DNA of 60,000 nucleotides from Adiantum capillus-veneris (Eukaryota; Streptophyta; Polypodiopsida; Polypodiales; Pteridaceae), in NCBI GenBank assembly GCA_014529385.2, contig CM043962.1, positions 35,495,598-35,555,597 on the forward strand, written 5' to 3'. The position numbers and the translations under genes were made by a program. Within the stretch, counting starts at the first letter, position 1, and every line of letters begins with the position of its first letter. The notes beneath the pieces are model-generated. The model was not told the origin of the DNA and did no database searches. It was given only the letters and a program-made list of their open reading frames with translations. Positions 34,991 to 45,088 of the stretch are shown piece after piece.

Positions 34991-36355
34991 CTTGGCTTTG
35001 CACCCTTTGATCTGTTCGGCTTCTTTGGTCTTCCCCTTTGACCGGCCATTTGGCGTTGCCCGCTTTGGAGACCTCCGAGTTTCTCGCCCTGCCTCTCTGC
35101 TGCAGGACTCATCTCTTACCTAAGGAGGGGAGGCAATAGCGATGTCGCTATTGCCCTCCCTCTCTACTTCAAAATATTGGGGGCCCAACGGCCGCGGGAA
35201 CTGCCCCTGCCACGTCATATGCCGACACCACACTGACCCGAACAGGCCGCTCCCCAAGCCGCCTCACTGGTCAAAATTGCCGCGGGTACGCCCTGCAGCT
35301 CCGTCGCGCGCCACCCGCCGCCTGCGCAGTGCCACACGTGCTTTCCGCCATAGCCCACACCGCATGGAGCTCCAAGCTCCCTCTCAACCTTGTGATACAA
35401 ATACAATGAGCAAGCCCCAGCCCATATAGGGCACCAAGTCCGGACCTTTTTCCGCATTTGGGTTCACTGCAATGCCACGTGGCAGTACGTAGTGGCTCCC
35501 CCTTGTGATAGCCTCCAAGGCCCTCAATATATATATATATATATATATAACTCCCTTGGCACCAGGTGATCCAATCACCGAGTTGTAAATTGGTGCCGCA
35601 TCCCCCCTTTGCTGGTTCCTGGCCATGCCAACACCTCTCCATTTCGATTCCCCAGAGTTTGCTATCCAAGGCGGCCAAAAACTTGAAAGATTACCTGCAC
35701 ACCTTCTACTGTCACCGTCTCCCAACTTCATCTCCCTGTACCTGGCCAACCGAGCATCGGATTGATGCACCGTCAATTTGTGCTAGCTCCGCATGACTCA
35801 TACTTCCACTGAGAGCCTTGACGAGGCTCAAAAAATGCCAGATGGCACATCTTCCAATGCATGCAAGTAGGCTCAGACCTGGCCCTTGGAAAATCTTCAA
35901 CTGACCATAACTTGGTAACCAGAGCTCTGATTCGCAATCCGAGAAGACAGGCATGCTCCACAACTTGATCACTACACACATACACACTGACATCAACCCG
36001 GGCCACCTATCCCGAGCTACCCTGTTCGTCGGGAATCTGCTACTCACTCTTTCTTTAAACTGCAATATCTTGAGCACCGGGGCTCCATTTGACGAGCCGT
36101 TTGGACCGGCTTCTAGAGCACGCTGAACTCTACATTCCAGAGTTTTGACTTGGCATTTTGGACATTTTCACCTGCCATCCCATGTGGACTACTATGCTTC
36201 CTTTTTGGCCTAGAAAACCGCTTTAAGCATACATTCCCGCTATCCTTTGGCTGCTAAGGGCCTTGGCACCTGCCCTAGCCTTTTGCACTGCACTCGTTTG
36301 CTGCCTTGGCCTGGCATTGACCACTTGCTAGCTTCGACCAACTTTAGCTGCACCA
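34991..36355 (-). mobile_element. level 2 5-prime LTR, truncated, uninterrupted sister copy
   Basis: On the minus strand it starts TGGTGCAGC at 36355 and stops at about 34991, where a deletion joins it to pol. It matches 32265-32903 plus 6754-7534 in order, with one GTCT at the point where the other LTR carries the giant transposon. A TA run at 35527-35552 is the probable TATA region. ORFs here (for example 35112-34882 minus) lie within LTR sequence. Confidence 0.9.
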
Positions 36356-36359
36356 ACGT
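36356..36359. repeat. target site duplication ACGT (right copy, level 2 element)
   Basis: This follows the CCA terminus of the level 2 element and matches 5914-5917. Confidence 0.85.
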
Positions 36360-37150
36360 GTTCTCTTAGCATATCCTCTAGCACGTGGTTAACCCGTTCT
36401 GTTTGACCATTCGTTTCTGGATGATCAGTTGTTTTGAGGTTTAGTTGTGTACCCAATTGTTGAAATACAGCTCTCCAAAAGTGGCTGTTAAACTTGGGAT
36501 CACGATCACTAACAATGTTACTTGTCAAACCATACAATTTGTATAGATTGTCCACAAATAACTTGGCTAGTTCTCGTGTCTTAACCGTTGATTTGGTCAG
36601 AATAAACTTACATAGTTTAGTCAACCTGTGTATGACCACCCATACTGAGTCATGACCTCGTACAGTGGTTGGTAAACCTACAATAAAATCTATAGAGATT
36701 CTTTCCCATTTTCCATTGGGAATCTCCAAAGGATGTAAGAGTCCTCCTGCTTTCAGGCACTCTGCCTTGTTAACTTGACATTTTTGGCAATGCAAGACAT
36801 AATCTTGAACAAAGCCATCTATACCTAGCCAGTAAAAGTGTCGTAGTACGAGAACATAAGTTTTTCTAATCCCTGGGTGCCCTGCACTTGGACTATCATG
36901 ACATTCATAAAGAATTTGGTGCCGAATGTCTGTGTCTGTCGGTACACAAACTCTCCCCTTGTGGAGTAGATACCCATTGTCGATGGTAAAATTCTTCCAT
37001 TGCTATAGTTCATCACTTGATAAAGGATAACTAGGTGTGGAGGTTAACTGTACACTACCGTCGTTGGAGTGAGAAGGATCCCTCTTTTGAACATGGCTCC
37101 ACACTTTGGAATATGCTTCATCATGCTCATATTTGCCTTTGAGAGCACTT
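36356..37150 (-). pseudogene. chromovirus integrase zinc finger and catalytic core (level 1, right part)
   Basis: Minus strand, upstream half of the integrase interrupted by the level 2 element. It has a His/Cys zinc finger (ECHDSPSAGHPGIRKTY, then CQKC), then the DD35E core. The catalytic acids are the Asp in RISIDFIVG (residue 36 counted from the LHCQKC start), the Asp in NIVSDRDPKF (97) and the Glu in NGQTERVN (133), with 35 residues between the last two. The frame runs to LREHV and stops at the ACGT junction. Upstream (36825-37150) the link from RNase H (ALKGKYEHDEAYSKVW) is present with a stop near 37016. RT and the rest of pol are not in the window. Confidence 0.92.
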
Positions 37151-38090
37151 AAGATGTTTTGAAAGGCTAAGTAAGATGAATCTAGGGTTGGGGGAGCACG
37201 CTGTGGCACCTCTGTGACCTACAAGGTGCATACGACCAGGGAGGATCTTGGATGGCTTGCGGCAGGGTGGCGGTGGCTACGGTCATGCTAGTGGGGTGGG
37301 CGGACCTAGCAACTTTTACCTCGTGTGGGTTTGGGTGTACCTCTTGGGTGAGGGCCTTGCAACTGGCTCGGTTCCATCTCTCCATCCCGTGACCCCGCCT
37401 ACATTTAAGGACTTGGTGGAGGTTGCCCCGCCATTCTTGGCTTGAGTAGAAATAGTGATTGGTGGCTTTGGAGGTGCAGTGTCTTTGGTGGTCTCAACTC
37501 AAGAAGGGCGGGCAGTCGGTGGAAATGGTTCCTCGCATGGTGGCTTCTTGCTGTCCTGTCATCAACGGATGCATGGGTTCTTGGATCTACCTGAATAGCT
37601 TGGGTGCTTGGTCGTCGGATCGTGAGCTGGTGACTATATTACGGATGGATTACTTTGTCTTGATGCTAGTCAACTTGATCTAGCAATGACAGAGCCTGTG
37701 CCGTCTTGTGGTAGTGTCCTGTTATGGTGCCTTTTTTGGCTTCTCTGTTAGTATTGTGGCTCTTGCGACTTTACTGGTTTTATGCAAGATAGTTCTCGGA
37801 GTTCTCTTAGGGCATGTTGTCGGCCAATGGCAGGGATGAAAACATGGTGGCACATTTCCAGGACTTTACTGGTGATAAGGACAAGGGCACGACCCTATTG
37901 GATGTATCTTTGTTGTGTTGGTTATGCTATGTCTCTGTTTGGGGTTGGCCTCCCTTGTTTTGGCTAGTTTCGAGGTTCATGACTTGACAAAGTTATGATG
38001 CTTTGATGCCATGGCTCATTCCGAGCATGGCTACTCTTGTAGTTCTTATTGATTTTTGTTATAACAAAAAAAAAAGATGTTTTGAAAGGC
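37151..38090 (+). mobile_element. non-LTR-type insertion with poly(A) and 17-bp target duplication
   Basis: AAGATGTTTTGAAAGGC occurs at 37151-37167 and again at 38074-38090. The 906-base insert between them ends in poly(A) (38066-38073) on the plus strand, the signature of target-primed reverse transcription. The insert has plus-strand stretches such as FKDLVEVAPPFLA and VEIVIGGFGGAVSLVVSTQEG around 37400-37500, in frames broken by stops. They could be LINE ORF1 but I cannot confirm this. It may be a 5-prime LINE piece or a processed transcript. A minus-strand frame runs across its left end (37168-37209) in continuity with the chromovirus, which leaves the exact left edge slightly open. Confidence 0.75.
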
Positions 38091-38140
38091 CTTTTATTTT
38101 CCTGAGATTGGGGAGACCTAATCTCTCCACTACTATAAGA

Positions 38141-40519
38141 AATGAAATCTACCTTCACATGGTCATTTATTGAAGATGTCATGAAATCTCTAGGCTTTGG
38201 GCCTCTGATGTGCAGGTTGGTGAGCACCTTTGGTGCTTGTAGCAATTGGAGCTACTATTCAATGAGAGAATTGTGGGAGTGTTTGAGGTCAAGAGATCCA
38301 TCAAACAGGGGTGCCCTCTTGCCCCTCTCTTATTCTCCATTGGATCTCATCCTCTAGTGACCTTACTTGAGGATAGTGCTGCAAAAGAGGAGATTCAAGG
38401 CATTCTGTCCCTAAAAAAAACCAAATGATAGCTAAGCTTTTTGCGGATGACTCATTACTATTCCTCAAAGATTTTCGTCAAGTGATTAGGAAGGCTTTGA
38501 GATTGTGCAAACGTATGCCATAGCATAATGTAGCATCGAAAAATCAAGATTGATCTCTCTCTTGGAGAGTGACTCATTTGATATATCAATGTGGTCCGAG
38601 GAGATAGTGTCAAGAGGGATGATATTTTGACACCTTGGAGCCCCGCTAGGGGTGGATGTTAGCCACAAGCAAAAATTCACTTTGGTCATGGAGAAGATAA
38701 GAAGCAAGATGCGTAGATAGGCGTTTGTGCTTCTTTCCTTCCAGAGAAGGGTGACAGTGATCAACTCATTCATGCTCCCGTATATAGATTTCAATGGTCC
38801 ACTATTGAAGCTGGCCAAATGCAACTGCAAAGAGTTCCTTAAATCAATAAAAAAAAGTCCTATGGAAGAACAACAGTAAAGACTCGATGCCCTGGCAGTG
38901 GGCTAGGTGGGAAACAGTTGGGAGACCGGTCGAACAAGGCAATCTCGGGATTCTTAACCCTAGTATCCATGCGGAGGCCTAGTCTGCTAAGTTTGTGGTG
39001 GCATTCGCAAAGCAAGACCAATCTTAGGCTACTATGGATAATGCCATCATAGACAATGCCAAGCTTCACTCATAAGGTGGTTAGTGGAAAGGGCTCGAGG
39101 TACACAAAAAACCGCTTGCCTCGTGATGGGCTAGCTTGAAGCTTGGGGGTGTGACAGGCGAGCTTGTTTGGAAATGCAAAAGAGCAGTGGAGACTTTGGG
39201 GTGGGGAGAACTTAGAAGGTATTTTCACAACTCTGTTTCTCATTGGTCCCTGTGACTGGGTAAGGTGGGAAGGATCTCTCTGAACCCATCTTGGAGGGAA
39301 GCTACTAGAAAGACCAACAACAAAGGTATCTGACGTTTGGACCAATTGTGGGATTATAGCAGTTATCGGTGCAAAAGAACAGACCAATTGGTTCTCTAGT
39401 ACAAACTGGATGGGACTGAAAGGCTACTAATCAGCAGAGCCCTAGAACGAATGGACAGTTGGTGCCTACCTAGCTGTGAGTGTGAGTCTGAGTGGAAAGC
39501 ATGGCGATGGCCTAAGGAAACACATTTCTTTAGCTTCAAGCCAAATAAGTATACCACACACTAATGGCTTCGATGGATTGGTTCTCTCCACTGATAAAAC
39601 AATGGGGTATGAAGTGTCTAGAGTCAAGATGGAAGGAAGTCACCAAGAACATCTGGTGACCATATTGGCCACTCAATATGAAGGTATTTCTCTGGAAGGT
39701 ACTCTGGAGAGCCTTGCTGGCTCAATATCAAGATAGAAGGAAGTCGTCAAGAACTTATGGTGCCCATAGTGGCCACTCAATATGAAGGTATTTCTTTGGA
39801 AGGTATTGTGGAGAGCCTTGCTGACTCAATATCAAGATGGGAGGAAGTCACCAAGAACATTTGGTGCCACAGTGGCCACTCAATATGAAGGTATTTCTCT
39901 GGAAGGTACTATAAAGAGCCTTGACGACTAGGGTAAAGGCACTTGCTGGGGGAATTGGCCCGGATAGATGATCTCAATGTAGAATAGCTAGCAAAGATCT
40001 CTCCCACCTTTGCAAGGAATGCCCTAAGATCAGTGGCCTTGCAGGTAAGATATGCAAATGGGTGCAAAGGACCTGAAAGATAGGCTTCTATAAGAACAAT
40101 CTGTCCTTGGGAGGGAAGGTTCTTAAAAGGTAGGGGCTACTTATTGCAACACAAATTTTTAGATTCTGCTTCTTCAATTAGGTTTGGAAGGCTAGGAATG
40201 ATCGTTTATTCGACAAAACATGAAAACAACCAGGTTTACAAAGATAATACATGAAAGTAGGGGGGCGATCCTTGCCTTTGAAAAATGTGAGAACTCAGAT
40301 GAATGGAACAGGTTAATTGGCACCGCTTTAATTGACTCTCATAGATAAGGACCCTGCATTCTTCGTGGGGTGGCTCCTCTTTCAACCGATATATCAATGA
40401 CCTCTAAGAGTTGTCATGGCTCGGCATGAGAAGACAAGAATGTCCTTTTTTGTGGTTGTCAATATAATTTACTCACCATTGTGAGCTTTGTAAAAAATAA
40501 AATAAAATGAAATCTACCT
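38141..40519 (+). pseudogene. 5-prime-truncated L1-like LINE with target duplication
   Basis: AATGAAATCTACCT occurs at 38141-38154 and 40506-40519. The insert (38155-40505) ends in an A-rich tail (AAAAAATAAAATAAAA). It starts inside RT: WSFIEDVMKSLGFGP, then ERIVGVFEVKRSIKQGCPLAPLLF (about 38255-38335), then the catalytic KLFADDSLLFL (38432-38466). A zinc-binding RVT domain follows near 39610-40070 (NIWCPYWPLNMKVFLWKVLWRALL, then HLCKEC). Many stops and shifts are present, so it is dead. A 104-bp tandem triplication lies in the zinc-binding part. Truncation in RT and the target duplication are typical of L1-type insertion. Confidence 0.9.
39615..39925 (+). repeat. 104-bp tandem repeat within the LINE
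   Basis: ACTCAATATGAAGGTATTTC recurs at 39671, 39775 and 39878, with the coding segment for NIWC...MKVFLWKVL...ALL. Three units have a period of 103-104 bases, so the frame is not preserved between units. Confidence 0.85.
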
Positions 40520-41232
40520 ACCATAGAGCAGAGAGTGTTTTGATTGGCAACTACCCTCTATATTCTTGGAGGGTCCTATAAATGAGAGATGACCAAGTAG
40601 GGTCGCACACAAATTTTTTTCATGAGAATCTAGTGAGATACCCCATTGTCATAAAATCTAATATCTTACCAACCCAAATGATTTTCTCATATTAAACTGA
40701 TCATTTAATGTGGAAGAGTAAACGAGAACAAGGGTTAAGATATAGATATGTGCTTATAGATCTATCTCAACATGGAGCCAATGGTAAGGGGCCCAAATGA
40801 GAGATGGTCTATCAGAGAGAAAGGCTAACCAATGGAGCATAAGACCTTTGGATTAGATTCATTGAAGACCTCCAATAGTTAGTGTAAAAGTCATTTGAAT
40901 TAGGTAAGCTAGGGTTGTGCTTGAGGTGGGAACCCGGCCCAAGCTTAAGGTGCTTGACATGCATGATGACTGAGATGCTTGAGATGCTTGAGGTGTTTGT
41001 CATGCTTGAGATGCTAGGGCTGTACTTCAGGTGAGAACCCAGCCCAAGCTTGAGGGGCTTAAGGGTCAAGCTTATGGTGAGAACTAGGCCCAAGGTTGAG
41101 GGGCTTGAGGTGGCACAAAAGTGAAAGTGGATCCCTACAAGGAGGGGGCAAGCCATGCAAGAAGGGGGGGTGGTTGCTTGACCACTTTCTCTCCCAAAGG
41201 GCGCCCCTTGCCCAAGGGGCAAGTAGGACACA
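40520..41232. other. noncoding sequence with short imperfect repeats
   Basis: This continues the sequence that was present before the LINE inserted. At 40905-41110 a unit like GGTGAGAACCCAGCCCAAGC occurs three times with changes, interleaved with GAGATGCTTGAGG words. It may be the U3 part of the following LTR. No gene is seen. Confidence 0.5.
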
Positions 41233-42213
41233 TGTCAAGCCCCTAGCTAGGTTGCCCTCATGGTGTGCTTGAAGCCTATTGGTTGGCCACCCAAGGGGTC
41301 CAATGATAATTTAGAATATTTAATTAATTGTTTTTACATTTATCAAGCCCTCTCTCTCAAAGGGAAAAGGGAGACACTTGTCCCAAGGCTACCCTTGTTG
41401 GTTGGTATGACTCTTGCTTGTGATTGGCTAGGCGTAGAGGGGTCCAATGAGCTTCAAGCATGAGCTACAAGGGGGGGCTGACCAAATCAATTAGGGGGCC
41501 TGCTTAGGGGGTATACACTCCCACACACACACTCACACACATTCTCATTGTGTGAAGTGCAAAGTGCAAGAGCTCCCTCTCCTTCTCCAAGCAAGTAGAG
41601 ATGTTGAGAGCCTACACCAACACTCTTGGCTATGGAATGCAAATCCAACCAAGAGCCATGATTCAATGCTTACGCTTGCCATCTTCATTACTATTCTATT
41701 ATGTATGCTAGCAAGAAGAGTGTTGATAAGTGAGGAACTAATTCTTTCTCCTATGAAATGTTTCTTCTTCCTCTTCCCTACCCTCATTCCCTGCTAGCTC
41801 TCTCCACCTTCAAAAGTGTTTGAGGTCTTGGGACCGAGGCTTGGGATAGTTAATTCTTTCTTCAAAGTTTATATTATGCTCATGATGCATGAAGCTTTCC
41901 ATCTTCATTGCATCACCTAGGTCACAAAGAACACAAAGATTGTATTGTAACAAGTCTCTCTTGATGGAAGAAATCTTAATACAAATGCCTATTGGAGGGG
42001 GGACTGGCTCCACATAAATCCGGTCCTCCCAACTGTTGTCATGTTCTCTAAATTCTCTCTCTTGCAAAAGTATTGTTTATGCAAATTTAACTAAATGCTA
42101 TGTTTATGTTGCTATCTTCAATTATGATCACCTGCTATGCTCACAAAGTAATTTCTCAAAAGTACTCTCTCTAATTTTCAATACTCTCAAGTTAATAGGC
42201 CAATTGCATTACA
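41233..42213 (+). mobile_element. 5-prime LTR of a plus-strand Ty3/gypsy element (left edge uncertain)
   Basis: A sequence ending GCATTACA at 42213 directly precedes a methionine-tRNA primer-binding site, which fixes the right edge. The left edge is proposed at 41233 (TGTCAAGCCCC) because LTRs start with TG. It could lie further left. No second LTR copy is in the window. Confidence 0.55.
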
Positions 42214-42214
42214 T

Positions 42215-42226
42215 TGGTATCAGAGC
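42215..42226 (+). promoter_or_regulatory. primer-binding site, initiator-methionine tRNA type
   Basis: TGGTATCAGAGC is complementary to the 3-prime end of plant initiator tRNA-Met, one base after the LTR end. It sets the direction and start of minus-strand DNA synthesis for the plus-strand element. Confidence 0.92.
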
Positions 42227-42627
42227 ATTTGATTTCTCTTTTCTTGCTTAAGAAGAGAGGTTCTTATGTAGCCTATAAATGGTTGATTTTGTTAATTATA
42301 TTAGGGTAAGTGGAACTGGGATCTATTATCGGTTTTGTTGAGCCCACTATGTGGGATATGGTGCACACCTCGGGATCTTTGGACTTAATAATGGAGTCTT
42401 TTTAGACTTGCCTACGTCTTTACCATTATTGAGCCATAAGAAGTCCAAAAGGAGCTAGCCCTCAGCAACTCTACTATGTTAGACCTACTCCACTACTCTC
42501 TATAATTAACCACTTCATGTCGTGGGTGTAGATACTTAAGAGCCGATTTTCAAAGACTAAGATGAGTGGCAACTAAGGTTTTGAATTGCCAAAGCATACA
42601 CTAAGTACGTACACAAATTTTGTTAAC

Positions 42628-43985
42628 ATGGCTGATAATAACCAAGAGGGTAGAATGAACATTGATAGCTTTGATTTTGCACATGAAGGTGCTAATGATG
42701 ATGCTACCATGTTTGTGAATTATCTCGTAACTAGGTTGCAACAAGCTATCCGCGGCAACCCTACTTTGCAAGCCGAAGTTACTCAACAACTTCACGCTTA
42801 TGGGATTTCCCTTCCTCTCCAAGAGGAGAGAGAGCTTAGGAGGCCTCTTGAAGAGACCCCCAAAAGAAGACTCTCTCCCATACAAGAGGAGGAATCCAAA
42901 GAGCAAGAAAGCAATGAAACTTTTAGTTCCTCTGAAGATGTGGCTTCATGAAGATGGCGGTCTAGATGATCGTCCACTCCTCCCAAGAGGAAAATATCAA
43001 CACATAGTCCTTCTCCTCGTCATCACGAAAGGGAAGAGAGGAAAAAAAGGAAGAAAAGGGCTAGAAATAGGTCACCCTCTTCTCCTTCTTCTTCACCTTC
43101 CTCCTCTTCCGATGAAAGCTATGGCTATTCTCCCAGAGGGGAGGACATCGCAAATCATACCTTGCATGGCGAAGGTCACAAAAGCTAAAGAAGTTCAAGG
43201 AGGGAGAAAAGAGTATCTCTTTTCTCACCTATGATCGCACCTTTGGTGCTACCAACAAAGTGTTGGACTTCATCCAGCAATTTGATGCGGCCTTTGGAGA
43301 GGAGGGCTTCACAGAGTCCTCCAAGCTACACCATGTAGCTATGCACTTCCAAAAATCAGCTCATCAATGGTGGGCTAGCCTTTGTGGCAACGACAAAGCC
43401 CCAAAGACATGGAAAACTCTACAAGTTTCCATCATGAAGTAATTCCTTGCAAGCGATGCAAAGGACAAAGTTCTTACCGAATGGTGAAGTTTGAAGCTTC
43501 TCTCTCATGAGTCTATCCACAAGTATGTATACCGGTTTTGGGATTTACATCTCAAGGCTACTGTCTTTCAAAATATAGACTTTGCCAAGAAAAAGCAACA
43601 ATCCTGTGTGGGATTACCTGAAGAAATGGACAAATACATCAACTCTCAACGGCCTAGTTGTATCACCGAAGTAATCCATCACACCGTGGTTTCTTCACGC
43701 ATCAATTTCCATCAAGGGGCTAGACGGTATGTCAAGCCTATGGAAAACAAAGACAAAAATAATACAGAGGGAAAAACGAATACTCAAAATTCTTCCCAAG
43801 GCACTTTCAACAACAATGACGACGACAATCGGTCCAAGGAAACCATCGAAGCTCCAAAAGAGAATTGGAGTTGAGCAGTTGAACGTGAAGTACATGTTCA
43901 TGAAAGGTGAGTGCTTGGGTGAAACACGGAAAGAGTGCCTGATGAAAGTGCCAATTATGGGACACTCTATATGCATATGAGAAAT
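42628..43985 (+). pseudogene. Ty3/gypsy gag remnant
   Basis: Plus strand, about 400 bases after the primer-binding site. It starts at an ATG at 42628 (MADNNQEGRMN). It continues through a Ser/Arg/Lys-rich stretch (HHEREERKKRKKRARNRSPSS, about 43020-43110) into the retroviral gag core (TYDRTFGATNKVLDFIQQFDAAFGEEGFTESSKLHHVAMHF, AHQWWASLCG, about 43225-43390). YVYRFWDLHLKATVF and GLPEEMDKYINSQRP follow, and an Asn-rich tail (43740-43870). Stops and shifts at 42951, near 43190, 43442 and 43487 inactivate it. A possible decayed zinc knuckle follows near 43890-43940. No protease or RT follows, so the element is truncated. Confidence 0.88.
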
Positions 43986-45088
43986 TTGTCACCAAAAGCA
44001 TGCAATGTGAAAGAAGGAGATGATGGGTGTTTCGAGGAATAAATGTAGCACATGTGACATCAAAAGATGTCTCAATAGCTTCCACCTTTCCAAGAAGGGT
44101 TTTCGATGTAGAAGTTTCTCCACTCGTATCTCACTATGCTCAGTACGTGAGTGTCTTTTGGACCTTCTCCTTCACTTCACCAGACTCAAGTACTTAGACT
44201 TCGACTCTTTGCTCACCTATACCAGCATGAGCGACACAATGTAAATATGCTCAACTCTTCCAGCTTGAGCAGTACCTAGAATGGCTAAGACGCTTAGACC
44301 ACAGAGAATATTACTTGAAGCTTTGGGACTAATACCTCACTCATTTTGTGGCTTAGCTACTCGACTCTGACTTCTATGACTTGTCGGTTGCCTGTTGACA
44401 CTGCTTTGTGACAAGTTCTTCGGCTGTTGTAGTGGCTGCTGAGACATACTTCGTGAAGTTTCATCGTTTTCCTGTACCTTCTTCTCTTTGTAGTGCTCAG
44501 GCCTCTCGGTAGTCTTTTCTTCATGTGGATTATGGATTTTTTAATTTTTTCTTAATAATAAACAAAGAAAATCTTAAAACAACTCAACAAAAGAAAAATC
44601 ATTCAAATAGAAATATAAATGCTATGTACACTATACACATGTCCCTAGGGGCTCATATATGGATTTTGTCCCCATACTCCTCTGTAACACTACTATGAGG
44701 GCATATACTCTAAATTTCGTCAAAAAATTATCACAATAAAACGCAAAAATTCAATGCATCTCAAAAAACATTGCCCTCTAATAGTCATAATGTTAGGTCC
44801 GCATTCAGACTGCCTTCCCCCTTCCTATTTGGAGTCATCCTTTACGCGACAGGGTATCACAAAGGGTATGTGTTGTGCTTGGGCAATTAAAAGTTGTGCC
44901 TATGCAGGCCTTGTAATGTAGCCCTATTATGCATACATAGTCAATGCATGGAAAAGATTTATGTTGTGCAAGATGTGGGTATAAGCAATTTGCTTATTGG
45001 CATTTGTTGGCGAGGCTTCCTATTCTAAGCAATGTAATGGTCTTTGAAGCTCCTGTATCGTTGCTTGATTGAAGCGACTTGCTCTCTT
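43986..45088. other. no recognisable gene, 1.1 kb
   Basis: Between two truncated retroelements. Short open frames such as 44020-44244 plus have no family match. A low-complexity AT stretch lies at 44530-44600. The ends of both neighbouring elements probably lie here. Confidence 0.5.

Larger units (their letters stand above)
5918..36355 (-). mobile_element. level 2 Ty3/gypsy LTR retrotransposon, internally deleted and interrupted
   Basis: Minus-strand element with termini TGG...CCA and flanking ACGT. In its own direction it has a 5-prime LTR (36355 to 34991, inner part lost), a shortened pol (34990-33080), a short 3-prime untranslated stretch with a weak purine tract (GAGAGGGCTGGG, just above 32903), and a 3-prime LTR. 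The 3-prime LTR runs 32903 to 32265 and resumes at 7534 to 5918, because the giant DNA transposon sits inside it. Its full length without the insert is about 5.7 kb. The outer LTR parts (32269-32903 and 35720-36355) show about 38 differences over 635 aligned bases counted by eye, near 6 percent. The insertion is therefore old. Confidence 0.9.
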
